Shown here one piece after another: positions 12,066 to 24,000 of a stretch of DNA of 64,000 bases (the first letter of the stretch is position 1; each line of letters begins with the position of its first letter). Below the pieces are notes generated by a model that made no database searches, had not been told where the DNA came from, and was given only the letters and a program-made list of their open reading frames with translations. This stretch comes from Megamerina dolium (taxonomy: Eukaryota > Arthropoda > Insecta > Diptera > Megamerinidae), in the NCBI GenBank assembly GCA_963854835.1, contig OY978525.1:110931417-110995416 (forward strand), given 5' to 3'. The position numbers were made by a program, and so were the translations under genes.

Positions 12066-13101
12066 TTAAACATCAAAATCTGAAATATATACCGAATGAG
12101 GTACAATTGACGTTGAAATAATAAATATTTTATTCAAAGAAAGAAGCAGACTACAAAAACAACAAAATTACCTTACATTTTTCATGCTACTTTACTAAGG
12201 GCAATTTATTTCTACGGCAATCACATGTAAAAAAAAAATCATCACAACATGAAAGAAACAGAAACAAAAAAATAAAACCAATAACGTTCAATTTACGTTT
12301 GCCATCATATGTCAATATGGATAATTATGCTATGTATATGTAAAACAAACCATCACCGTAGATACGTTATATGACATACTAACCCTTTTGTAAGACTATT
12401 GTCATGAAGATTGAATCATAAATTCTTTTTTGTGCAAGCAATTCATTCTGTAGGTACACACACAACAATGAACTCATTCTTACTGAGACTTACTGCATTT
12501 CGATGTGTACTTTCATAATAATTGACAATGGAATCTTCAATTAATGTAGATTTGTGTGCGATAGAATACAATGAAGATTTTTTGTTTTTTTTTTTTAATA
12601 TACATATGATTTCCAAAATAACCTATTGAAAAAATCTTCCAAAGTAAAAACTAATTTTTTTTTTATAATTGTACAATTAATGCAGTGTTATGCTTATGTG
12701 TTTTACTTAATTTTACCATATTTACACTACTTACACTACATTACACACTACTTGAATGGTTCAAGGACAAAAAACCACACACATATGAAGCAATATGTCA
12801 CTCATGTACTTTTAATATTGTATTCAACATCAGACACCTGTTGTTATCGTTATACTGTAATATCTGTACATATCAACTCTAATTGTGCCATAAGCATTAT
12901 AGTCTACTGTCTCACTGTTAGAAATGCTGTCATTTGGATTTATTTTGTGCTCTTGTGTAAATAGAAAATGGAAAATTGAAAAAGAAAATTACACTTGACA
13001 TTGAAAACATGCGTTTTTATTGATGGATCTTGATAACATATTTGTATTTGTAGGAGTATTGCTGATAATTGGTGATTAAAGATGATATTATGAACAAATT
13101 G
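12066..13101. other. Intergenic, no recognised gene
   Basis: AT-rich sequence with poly-T runs near 12585 and 12656. The frame at 12626-12964 has no recognisable domain and is not called. Confidence 0.4.
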
Positions 13102-13293
13102 AAATTGAAATTGTGTATCTGGTAAATAAAAAAATAAATAAAATAAATGAAATCGTTCTTGTATATATTAAAGTTTTGCAGATATCTTCTCGTTGGAACA
13201 GTTTTGGACTGACTTAACATATATTGGATGTACTTCGAAGTCTAGTGATATCGCTTTTTCTGAGCTCTCTTCTTTTGTAATAATTTCCAATGG
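13102..13293. repeat. companion repeat X, copy 2
   Basis: Second copy of the repeat at 9001-9186, sharing ATATTGGATGTACTTCGAAG and GAGCTCTCTTCTTTTGTAAT. An 80-bp spacer separates it from the MITE at 13373. Confidence 0.7.
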
Positions 13294-13372
13294 CTTGCTG
13301 ACAGGTGGCAACCTTTTCATGTCAAGAAATCATTCAAGAAATCATTATGGAATAACGAAATATATTGAATTA

Positions 13373-13900
13373 TAGCCTAGACAGACGGCAGCCTAATTCC
13401 GGATTACCAAGTTAATTCGAATTAACTCGGGCATTAACTGCAGCTAATCCGCATAAACTCTATGAGTTAATTCTCAAAGTAAAAGAGGATTAGGACAATT
13501 TGCTGTGGCAACACTGCTGAAAATTGTCTATTGTGAATTTTTCTCGATCCATTTTACAAAATATTAGGTTTGTTCGCTAACAAAAAATTTTCAACAGTTG
13601 TTAACAGTTTTCCACATGAAAAGTGTTGGCAAACAAATAAATCCAGCTGTCCATTACGAACGGTGAATGTCAATTTACAAGTTTCTGATAGTTTTCAGTT
13701 CACGTACTGCTTGTAGATTTTCTCATATCGAGAGTGACAGATGACAGAAATTGATAGTGATAGTAATGTAAGTGAGCAGACCTAATAAAACAGCAATCAG
13801 CCGGTTAGTTAATCCGCAATACTGCCGTCTGTCAGGTTATTATTTTATTCGGATTAAGTGCGCCGGTAATATAGAATTAGGCTGCCGTCTGTCTAGGCTA
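13373..13900. mobile_element. Harbinger-type MITE, copy 2
   Basis: A 528-bp element with perfect 27-bp terminal inverted repeats starting TAGCCTAGACAGACGGCAGC. TTA target duplications lie at 13370-13372 and 13901-13903. It keeps the inner palindrome GTTAATTCGAATTAAC. Near its right end it holds an extra block (ATCCGCAATACTGCCGTC through TTCGGATTAAGTGCGCCGG) that copy 1 lacks but the 9187 fragment shares, so at least two subfamilies exist. Confidence 0.8.
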
Positions 13901-13912
13901 TTAGTGGCTTAT

Positions 13913-14431
13913 ATTTAAGTAGTTAAGATTAAGGAGTTCAAGCAGAGGGGATTAGTGGATTATGACGTCATAGGTGTGTGTATTGGCTATTAATTGTGTT
14001 GTATATGTGCACCTAGGTTATTTCATTGGAGTATTGGTGTGTATCTTGGCTATTAATTATGTTATGGGTGTGTGCCTAGAATATTTTATAGGTCTGGTAC
14101 TATCAGATCAGCTTAGGTATCATCACAACAGTCTAGGTCTGGTATTAAAATATCTGATAATATCTAAGCTAAGGAGTGATCTGTTCTGATAATACGCTGA
14201 TCTGTTCTGATAATACCCAAACTAAAATATCCGTGGCACACACCAATAACTCAATAAAACACCATAGACACACACTTAGAACATAATTAATAGCCGAGAC
14301 AAACACCAATAACTCAATGAAATGCCCTAGACACACACCCACAACATAATTAATAGCTAAGACACACACCGATTACCTCATGATCCTTTGATACTCTATG
14401 CTTGAACTCCTCAATTCTAACTACTTATTTA
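13913..14431. mobile_element. foldback-like element with repeated arms
   Basis: Large inverted repeat of about 519 bp. The outer ends match: TAGTTAAGATTAAGGAGTTC on the left and the complement of GAACTCCTCAATTCTAACTA on the right. Each arm is built from tandem units of roughly 65 bp containing GGCTATTAATT or its complement and GTGTGTGYCTAG. The arms translate to the same repeated peptide on opposite strands (LAINYV..VCL..FI), which reflects the inverted repeat, not a protein. The middle (about 14110-14210) is itself partly palindromic. It starts 12 bp after the MITE at 13900. Confidence 0.75.
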
Positions 14432-15619
14432 GCACATTTCAAATGGGTTATTATAATGGATGAAGATGAAATAGAATCGAAGAGGATGCTTATGATGAAC
14501 CACTTCAACATGATCAAATATTGTATTAATGGAATGCCATCAACTATTTAATAAAATTAAGAAGATGTTAAATACAATTGCATTGAAAATAAAATTGAAA
14601 ATAGATACTGAAAAACTATAACAATACATATAAAGGGCCATATATCGTACATATTTATTTTCTAGAGCTAACATAACGAAACCGCAAAATATACACGATA
14701 TATTGAAAATAAATTTAAAATGCATTCAGTGCATTGTAATAGTTCACATTGCACAATTTTTAATTAATTATTCCTTTTTTTCTGTCCCTTTTTTATTATC
14801 ATTAAAAAAAAACAATTAGCAAAGGAAGGCGTGAATATTAAGGCTCAAAAACTCAATATAATTAAAATGGATTTTTTTTTACAAAGTGTTTGTCACTTAA
14901 CATAGTTTTCCTTCATTAATGTCAAACCACATGATGTACACATTACTTAATATGTTAATTACCATTAAAGTGCATTGTAATTGGGTACTCCTGCCATTGC
15001 ATTGCAGCTAACAGTCTCATACATACAACAGGTACATAGCGTCAATGTTTCACAATTTAAATACAAACAGAATGGTGGTGTGAAATGATTTTGCACTCCA
15101 ACCCCAAAAGGACGATAAAGCTTTCCACACAATTTACTTCATTCGATTAATGGAGCGTACACACACGTGTAATCCAATTTTGTGCAATTTCATGCAATTT
15201 CACGGTAGTGACCATCCCCATTGCAAACACAAAATGAATCGAACAAGTGTTCTGAGAAAGGAAATGGTATGATGCATATCATGTTGTCAGGCAATCACCA
15301 CCGCAGCGCGGTTAGTAAATAATCACAAGCCGATATTGAGCAATATTAACAATATCCAAGAGCAACCGACAAGCTAACCGAATAAGTAAAATATGTACAT
15401 AGTTGATTTTGCGTACATACTCTAATTGATTGCACTGAAAGAGAATCAAATTCAAATGTGTGTGTGAATACAAGGTGTGACAGATGTATTATTAAAATAT
15501 ATAGGAAGCTTTAAAGAGTGATATAGCTTTAAGACCTTATATGATAATAATATATGTACGTAGGTAACTATAAGAAACAAATACAAGACTCAAGTCGAGT
15601 AGCTTCGGTAAAGGTTTTG
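14432..15619. other. Intergenic, no recognised gene
   Basis: AT-rich sequence with short poly-A and poly-T runs. No gene or repeat family was recognised. Confidence 0.4.
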
Positions 15620-15880
15620 TTTTAGGTTTCCAAAAAATACGATTTATCGGCGTTCGTTTCATCGAGGACCTCATTTGATCCGAAACTCTTATTGTCAAGT
15701 CAATTCTTAAGTTTAGAAATATGAAATAGTCGCGGGGGTCTAACTGTCAAGAATGAGGGAGCATTTTATAAACTAGTTCATGAAATTTGGCCATTAACAC
15801 TGCAGATTTGTATGCCGATGCGTTGTGCTGGTAGAAGATCATTTTTTTCCTCTCCAATTTCGATTGTGTTTACTTCAGAT
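15620..15880 (-). pseudogene. mariner catalytic-domain fragment
   Basis: Minus-strand mariner relic. The frame from about 15862 reads MIFYQHNASAYKSAVLMAKF, where the usual HQDNAPAH is changed to YQHNASAY and the catalytic Asp is lost. It continues LDPRDYFIFLNL (third catalytic region) and RSSMKRTPINRIF-like sequence. A stop follows LPHS near 15755. Confidence 0.7.
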
Positions 15881-16219
15881 CAACGTTTTACAGGGCAATT
15901 TTTATTTATGTTGCCATTACAACCGAAAATGGATTGAGGCTTTTTTTCAGCCTTATATTTATGAAGGACCTTAACCAGCTTGATAGACGCACCTTCCCTA
16001 TTCCGGACATCTTTGGTGCATATCGGCACATTGTGGTTCTTATTTTGTTTGCAAGGATCATAAACAAAATAGTTGATGGATGATGGATGGATGGATGTGA
16101 GGGTGAGCCGCCAGTAGAGTGGTACGCACTCAAACACAAAGGCTACGAAGGCCATTGTATTTAAACTTAGGAAAATGGAGTATAGTAGGGGTAGTCCGTT
16201 TCCTATCCATTTCATTATA

Positions 16220-16575
16220 AATGAATAAATCTGTGGCACTTATAACCCCCGAAGGGTTCTTTGGCCGAGCTTCTCTTCCAGTACTGTTGTGCGTGCTAAA
16301 TTTTGGAGAGTATCAGAAAATACCAACTTATTTTAGGCGGTTCCGAAGGGCAGAACCTTTGTGACATCGCTTTTTCTGAGCTTTGTTACAGAGTTCTTTA
16401 AGAAGCTTTTCCATGGCAAATTACTGCCGGAAGAATTGTTAATTGCTTGTCGATAGGTTCATACAGTTCGAAAGAAAAATCTTTTCGATATTAAATTATG
16501 TTATGCTTCAGCCGGGGATTGAACCCACGTCCTACAAATCAGAAGGCTAACGCACTGTGCTACGGTAACCATTTC
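16220..16575 (-). mobile_element. tRNA-derived SINE, near full length
   Basis: Minus-strand copy. The head (complement of GCCGGGGATTGAACCCACG) carries the B box. The body includes the complement of GCCATGGAAAAGCTTCTTAA and CCGTTCGGAACCG-like sequence. The class A tail at 16220-16310 reads, on the plus strand, GGGTTCTTTGGCCGAGCTTC and CCAGTACTGTTGTGCGTGC. The AATAAA-like end lies at about 16225. Confidence 0.85.
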
Positions 16576-16959
16576 ATTAGGGGACAGTTTTTATGTGAAG
16601 GATTCCAAGTTAAACGCACAAGTTTGATCGAGGAAGATTTCACCACTCACTTCAGCCGCCTACCAGCGGGTGCCAGGAAGTCGTTCCCGGTGGCCACAAC
16701 ACACGTATTAAAATGAAGTCGTCATTACAGCGCTAGGCAATTAGATACAGTTAGACTCATTCCAAAGCCTTCTTCGGTTCCGATTCGCTACTTGACTGTT
16801 TGTTGGTCTCTTAAGAGGTGAGAAATGGAGCGAGCGAGAGTTTGTTGGACAAAAATAATGGGAAGATAAAATTAAAGAGGGTCGGGCTTAAGTTTGATCT
16901 CTCTAAAAGCGATTCCTGGGCAGTTATATGATTATTAGTCGATCCTTAAGTGTTTTCGC
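16576..16959. other. unclassified sequence after SINE
   Basis: Includes a GC-richer patch at 16645-16705 (CTACCAGCGGGTGCCAGGAA). Part of it resembles wording in the RTE 3' region (CCAGCGGGTGCC), but the match is short and no element is called. Confidence 0.3.
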
Positions 16960-17420
16960 TTTCATTTTTTATGGGAGCCCCTTTAAATATAAGGCGTATT
17001 ATATTCGGAGCAAATATTTGGATGAAATAAATTTATAAAAAGGGTTAGAAGAGATTCCTTAGTTGATTGTCAAATGTTTTTGTGATAATTTTATAGGGGA
17101 GCTGCATTAAGAGGCGGTATTGCTATGTTTAGAGAAACTGTTGCGATGAAAAATTCCATGAAGTTCGATCATAGATTTTAAAATTGTATAACATGGGGTA
17201 AACGGTGAGAATATATTTCATAAAAACGTCAATTTTATACGGGAGACCCTCTGAAAAGTTAAAATAACGTATAAGGATGTTGTGAAGGAATATTGTACAT
17301 TATTAGGGAGAAAAAATTAAAGGATCTTAAATTTTCTGCCTGTGGGGTGACTCCTAGGAGTGAAGGGAATGAATTTTATAAATTTATCAATTTTGTAAGG
17401 AAAGTACCCTTAAGGATAGA
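16960..17420. repeat. decayed TATGGGAGC-type repeat
   Basis: Three spaced variants of one motif: TATGGGAGCCCC near 16971, TATAGGGGAGCTGC near 17093 and TATACGGGAGACCC near 17237. They occur about every 120-145 bp. The same motif recurs in the repeat at 21601-23141. Decay makes the boundaries uncertain. Confidence 0.35.
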
Positions 17421-19023
17421 TAAAAGTGCTAAATACGGCCGCTGTTCCCAAAAATATATTGGGCACAAAACGTAAATGGGGGTCAGTTATACAATATACC
17501 CCTCTAGTGGTGATGCCATGGCAGCTCATTTTTCATTTTTCAGTTTTTTCCTCATTTTTTAAACTTTATCCTCAATACAGGGCCATTTACAACAAATCGG
17601 ACTAAACCATTTGTGGGTAATACCTTTTTCTAGGGAACTTCACAGAAATGAACGTTATTGCATATGGAAATTGAAATATCCGAAACTTCCTTTAAGTTTT
17701 TTTCCAACCTCCTCCACTAGTTTATATTTATGCAATTATTACAGTTTGACTGTAGCGATCTTCTGCGCTAATAATCGTTACAGCTTTCAAAGTCCGAAAT
17801 AATTGCAACTTGAGTGAACAAGAGTGATCATATTTAAGAAATTACACTACGAGCTGTATGTATATTTTTTTAATACCTGAAAAGTCCCGTTCTGTGAATA
17901 TATTCTGAATTAAAGTATCGGTAATGCTTCTATTAGAATATTTTCTTTAAACATGTATGACTTTAAATGTATGTGGTAGCGTCAATGTATGTTAAATAAC
18001 TCAATATTCATTAACAATATTACGTATACGCTACCGTGCATAGTGGAGTCATTTTCACAATTTGTAGCTTAAGAGAATGAATACGATTAAGAGAATAATA
18101 TCGTGGGTATATTATGATTTGTTTATGTGCCCAGTATTTTGTATATCAATGTGTTTGATATGTTGTTTGATTCATCTATCGTACCAAAATAAGTACATAT
18201 GTATGTATGTATGGTACACATAGACATTGCACAGAAAAGGTCAATCAAAAGTTGAAAATTGAACTGATAAATTAAAAAGCTTAAAGGCATACATATGGGC
18301 ATTCGCGAACAAATATTGCATGCATAAATATTATATATTTCTATATAAAAAAAAAATACTACAAATAATCAACTAAATTGGGCATATATTCAAGGTATTT
18401 TAAGAATAGCCTTTACAATTTGCACAATATGCTAAAGAAAAAAAAAATTTTTTGCCTGCATATTATTTTCATTATTTCTATTTTGATTGTATTTTTTATT
18501 TTTATTTTATTTATTATTTTATTTTTTATTTTCATTTTATTTTCTATTTTTTATTTTTTATTTTTTATATTATTCTCATATTTTGTAATGTTTTGCAATA
18601 TTTTTGAACTCATGTTGCATCTGTCACCTAGGAAATGCCCATATGTATTACATGTTGCATGCAGTACATACATAAAATTCATTTCTGCCATATGAATGTT
18701 CATCTGTAAAGGATATACGTACATACGTGGGTGTTTGTATCATCACCTATGTTATGCGTTTTTTTCAATGTTGATCCAACCACTCAACCATTCAATTACC
18801 TGTTGATTTTATATGTACTCTCTCTTTTTATGCTCTTTTGATTTTGGAACATACATTTTTTTTGTTTTTTTTTTTTTTTTGAAATTAACTTCATTTTGTT
18901 TACTTTACGTCACATACATATTGTATGACAGCGCATTCGTTTTTTGCGTAGGCTAGGATATAGTGCAAACAGTGTTGAACAAGCACTTTCACAATGCAAT
19001 CAGTAGCTTTATCATTCCGGAAG
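17421..19023. other. Intergenic, no recognised gene
   Basis: AT-rich, with (ATTTT)n-like sequence at 18475-18575 and poly-T near 18865-18880. The frame at 18378-18695 translates this low-complexity tract and is not called. Confidence 0.4.
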
Positions 19024-19061
19024 TATAAATACCGTCAACATCTAATGTTTAGTTATCAGTC
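19024..19061 (+). promoter_or_regulatory. candidate Pol II core promoter (TATA + Inr)
   Basis: TATAAATA at 19024-19031 is followed by TCAGTC at 19056-19061, a match to the insect initiator TCAGTY with A(+1) at 19058. The TATA box starts about 34 bp upstream of that A, slightly wide of the usual spacing. The site is on the gene's strand, 1.7 kb before its ATG, so a 5' UTR intron would be needed. CTACACATAG at 20748-20757, just before the ATG, could serve as its acceptor. This is inference. Confidence 0.4.
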
Positions 19062-19723
19062 GATGGTATGATTATCGATAGTGTTAAATGTCGGATGAAA
19101 ATATTACAATAGTAAAGAGAAGAAATTAAAAGCAAAAATCATAAAAATCATAATCTATAATTCGAAGTAATTTTTTGCACTTTTAGAATAAATATGTCAT
19201 CGATTATCAAATTTAACAAGTTGTTTCAAGATCATCAAGATAAAATAGAAAATCTATGAAAAAAAAAAGGTTCTGAATCTCAAATCAAATGTCTATATTT
19301 TCTAACGTGAAATTTTTGTAAATGTGGCAAAACGTTATTTGTCCATTATTTAAAATAAAGTGTGATTTTAGTGAACTAAAGATATGAGAGCTTTCAAAAA
19401 TTGCATTTAAAGTTTTTGTTAGTATAATAAAGGAAAGTGCATAAATTGAAGGTCTAAATGAAAGAAAAATTGAAACTTGAAATTGAGTTGAATTGGTGAA
19501 GTTGCATTAGTGAACACCAAGTGATCAAAATATTTCACCATAAAATAATATCAAACGAAAAAATTTGACCCCAAAAGCTTTCGATTAAATTCAGAATGTT
19601 CTGACTTTGGGGAATAAGGCAGCCAAATACATTGTGTTTTGAAATTGAAACATTATATATGAATATTAATATATAATACAATATTTAATTTTCGATCAGA
19701 AATAATAATTACAGCCTGATTAA

Positions 19724-20353
19724 GGGGCACAACGAGTTTGAACGCCTGAAAAAATGTGATTTTTGTGAATTGTTTAAAAAAAAAAAGTATTGCATCGATT
19801 GTTTTAAAATTATACAGATATATTTGTGCATAATTAATGAATACAAAGTAATTTTTTCAAATGAAAAAAAAGTTTTCCCACTGCTGCAGTGATTGTAGCC
19901 TTCGCAGTGCCTGAAATAAAAAAAAAACCAAATATTTCCTATACAATGGCCCTCGATTGTAAAAAGAAAAAAATGAAATGCAACAAAATGGCGGTTTTTT
20001 GAAAAAAAAAAATTAAAATCTTGCTGAAAAATCTGATGGTTTCTGGCCTGGCATAATTATATTTTTCATCCAATCATAAAACTGGAGGGTCATTGTATTT
20101 AAAAACAAATACAAAACAAGCTAAAAGAAGACCCAAGTCGATCGGATGATTTGCAGCAAATTTGAAAAATGTAGTTTTGAGAAAAACGCATTTAAAGATA
20201 AAAGTACTGATTTCATTGTTCATTGCAGCTGCTCTGTAGAAGGCTGTAACTCAGGACTATTTAAAATTTTCGCTTGAATTTTTAATATGTTATTTTTAAA
20301 GGTATAAATTATCGAAAAATGAAAAATAGAAATTTTCAAACTAGTTGTGCCCC
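19724..20353. mobile_element. TTAA-flanked inverted-repeat element
   Basis: A 630-bp element with GGGGCACAACGAGTTTGAA at the left and the complement of TTCAAACTAGTTGTGCCCC at the right, a 19-bp inverted repeat with one mismatch. TTAA lies directly outside both ends (19720-19723 and 20354-20357). TTAA duplication is characteristic of piggyBac-type transposition, but the terminal bases are not the usual piggyBac ones. The interior is AT-rich and non-coding. It lies 410 bp before the gene's ATG. Confidence 0.65.
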
Positions 20354-20762
20354 TTAAAAAAAACAAAACATTTTTTTTTTTTTATTTTATTAATTTTCAC
20401 TCTATCGTAAAAATTAATTTGATAAATTGTATGTATTTTTTCAAGAATCTAAATTAATTTGAATTTTATTTTTTTATCAAGAATAAAAAATATTTTTTCA
20501 GTTTTATTTTCACGCTCAAGCATAAAGATTATTATTATTTTTTTTTTTTTAATATAAAACTCAAAAAGACGCCTACCATTTAATTGGAGGTAAACTTTTT
20601 ATGAAATTATGAAAAATTGAAAAGGCTGAACATAATCAAATGCGGTAAAAAATTAAAAATCAAACAATAATTCTTATTAAAGATCTAAAAATAAAAGCTT
20701 AAAAGTAAAAAAAATCCCATAAAAGTAATAATTAAATAAAATTTCTACACATAGCACTCGAA

Positions 20763-21043
20763 ATGATTTTTATATTAACACGCTGCTATAGCAGCTCTAA
20801 CAATAATGTGAAAAAACTAATTTCATTTGTTTTAATTGTATGTCTAACAATTGCAAATGTAAATTCACAAAGTAATTCAAATGTAGCAATGTTCAAAAGA
20901 GCATCTTTTCCTTTATCAAAAAAATGTGATGATGTACATAAAGTAACCGATGGCTGCTTTAAGGATCTTCCACCATATATAATTGAATATGCACAGTCAA
21001 CAAAAATTGCCACCAATACACAAGAGGTGTCATGGAAATGCGC
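20763..21043 (+). CDS. exon 1: signal peptide and N-terminus
   Basis: The start was chosen because this ATG opens the signal peptide and has G at -3. It encodes residues 1-93 plus two bases of codon 94. Cysteines occur in KKCDD, DGCF and WKC. The donor is GC/GTAAGAAT at 21044, a strong match. Reading through the donor would give only one more residue before TAA, which supports splicing here. Confidence 0.75.
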
Positions 21044-24000
21044 GTAAGAATCTTATTCTATTATATTTGGGCTCTTATTCATATATATAACTAGGAGTAT
21101 ATCGTTTGTATATCTATTATAGTATAATACTAAAAGATTTCTCAAATATTTCATTCTACACAATATCAGTTTTCATAATGGGAATGGGAATCAAGTACTA
21201 TTTTTACTTTTTATATCCTGGGGTTGCATATGATATTAGAAATAATCAAATTGGATTGAATTGATACAGTTCATGTATACCAACATGTATACAGTGTATG
21301 TTGATATGCTTAAGGCACATGTAATGTTGCGGAACATATTCGTTCTGCTGCAGAGCATAAATAGACACCGCATTTAATAAAATATATTGAATATTGATCT
21401 CAATTAAAAATTTTTGCAATTGATTTTTGAAAATATCCAACATGTTTAAAATTTTCGTTTGAATAACGAATAATGGAAAATGAGGATGATTGAATCTGAA
21501 ATATTTATCGTGAAGCTCTAGTGCCAAAGGACAACTTTTATTGGAAAAATATAAAATAAAATAAAAAAATCTCCTTACAGTCGGCTGGGGCCGACCAAAC
21601 TATACCCTGCATATGTAGATTTATATATAAAAAGTTTACTCGAATATCCAACTTTTCTTTTATTTCCACTTTTCGAGAAACAATTTTTGCATGTACTACT
21701 AATTTACACCCGAAATATGGTTGACTTTGACGAAATAAAAGGATTTTAAGATAATTCCGAGGCTTAGTATGGGAGCTATATAAAAAGTGGGCGTGGCTTA
21801 TCACTTTCTAGTAAATCCAATTAATTTTTCAATGTTAATCCACACCTTAAATTTGGTGTTCTACGTTGAATAGTTTCTAAGTTATGGTGGTTAACATTTT
21901 TGTTTAATTTCCTCAACTTTGTATGGGAGCCCCAATAAGAAGTGGGCGTGGTACGCTTATTTTTCGCCAGATTATTTCCGACTACGATATTAATTTAAGT
22001 GTCAATTATGGTTATTCTAGACAGAAGATTGCCGAAGTTGCAGCTGTTTCAATTTAAAATTTGTATGGGGGCTACGATAAACACTGGGCGTGGTGCGCCC
22101 ATTTTCTGTGAGCCTAGTTGCTCGTACAATACTAATCCATACCCTAAGTCTGGTTGTCCTAGGCTAAATGGTTTGTAAGCTATGGAGCTTAAAATTTTAG
22201 TTTAATTCACTCGACTTTGTATGGGAGACCCATGAAGGAGTGGGCGTGTCACACTGATTTTCTGCCAGATTTTTGCCGACTACGATATTAATTTAAGTGT
22301 CATTTGTGGTTATTCTAGACAGAAGATTGCCGAAGTTACAGCTGTTTCAATTTAAAATTTGTATGGGGGCTACGATAAACACTGGGCGTGATGCGCCCAT
22401 TTTCTGTGAGCCTAGTTGCTCGTACAATACTAATCCACACCTTAAATCTCGTTATTCTACGCTGAATAGTTTGCAAGTTATAACCGGTAACATTTTTTTT
22501 AATTTCCGCAACTTTGTATGGGAGACCCAAAAAGGAGTGGGCGTGGAACATTGATTTTCTGCCATATTATTTCTGACTGCCGTGTTAATCTAAGTGTCAA
22601 TTATGGTTATTCTAGACAGAAGATTGTAGAAGTTACAGCAGTTTCAATTTAAAAGAAGTACAGACACTTTGTATGGGAGCTACGCTAGAAAGTAGGCGTG
22701 GCTCACCCACTTTTGGCGAGGTTATATAGTAGTATAATATAACTCTATGTACAAAATATTGTTGTCCCAAGTGGTATATTATGTGAGTTATAGCAAGTTA
22801 AAGATTTTGAAAATTTCGCGTGGTTATTGACCGATCATGCCCAATATCAATTCCCTCCGTACCCTTGGATCATAGATTACTTATGCCAAATTTCATCGAA
22901 ATAGCTCAATATTTACTCAAGTTATCGTGCGAACCAGCCAGGTGACAGACAGACGGACGGACGGACGGACGGACGGACGGACGGACGGACGGACGGACGG
23001 ACGGACATCGTTAAATCTAAAATTTAATCGACGCTGATCACGAATATATATCCATGTCTATATCTCCGGAGATTCCTTCAAGTGGACACAAACATCTGAC
23101 CGAAATGAATATACCATGCATATTGCATTATGCAGGGTATAAAAATAAATATGTGGCACTTAAAGCCCCAAAGGGCTCATGGGCCGAGCTTCTCTTCTAT
23201 TACTATTGTGCGTCTTAAATTTGGATAAATATATTGGAAAAATATATTGAATTTAAAAAAATAGCAATTTGTGTGCATATCTTTGCTAAATTTTATATTA
23301 TGCGACACATGAAAACTATGAAATCCATCAAATTGAACAAAATCAAACATTTTCTATAAGTTGTACTAGGGTTGCCTTTCATATTGTTTTAGAATATATG
23401 ATCTAGTACGTTTTCGTCAAATCTGACATTTCCAAAGGAAAATTTGACATTTTTTAGCATAAACGTACTCAGAACGTTTTGATGTACAAGCGCTATTTGT
23501 GTTGTTTGCAGTGACTTGAAAAATTAATCTAGCTCAAAAAATGGCTTTAACTCGTGAACATTTTCGAACTATGATTTTTTACGATTTTTGAAGTGAATTA
23601 TCAAAACAACAGTGCTTCGATCATCATCTTTATGTGGCATTTAGCGATGAAGCAGGCCTTCCAGACCCTCCAGACTCGTTTAACGAATTCAAGTGTTGTC
23701 GCCGTTCGTTCCAGGATGAATTTCGTAAAGGTCGTCCAAAATCGGTCATTGTTCCAGAAACTGTGCCAACTGCTGTGCGTGAACTGCTAATGAAAGATCG
23801 TCATGTGATATACCGTGAGATAGAGGCATTCTTAGGCATTAGCTTCACCGCCGTGCATTCGATATTGTATGAACACTTAGCTGTCTGGAAGGTTTGTTCT
23901 CGTTGGATCCCGCATAATTTAACTTAATCGCTCAAAAAAGGCTCGTGTCGATTGGTGCAAAGAAATGATGAAAAAATTCGATCGCCTAGCTTCGAAAGAC

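Noticed and set aside
13974..14369. Two overlapping frames on opposite strands with similar peptides (LAINYV, VCL)
   Set aside because: The likeness comes from the foldback inverted repeat. The frames are not evidence of protein coding.
15880..16239. 119-codon minus-strand frame
   Set aside because: It straddles a mariner relic edge and a SINE end, and has no recognisable domain.
20786..21016. Minus-strand frame opposite exon 1
   Set aside because: It is a shadow of the plus-strand exon, which has a signal peptide and matching splice sites.
22950..23007. Regular short repeats that could suggest CRISPR
   Set aside because: It is an uninterrupted 4-bp microsatellite without spacers, in an animal genome.
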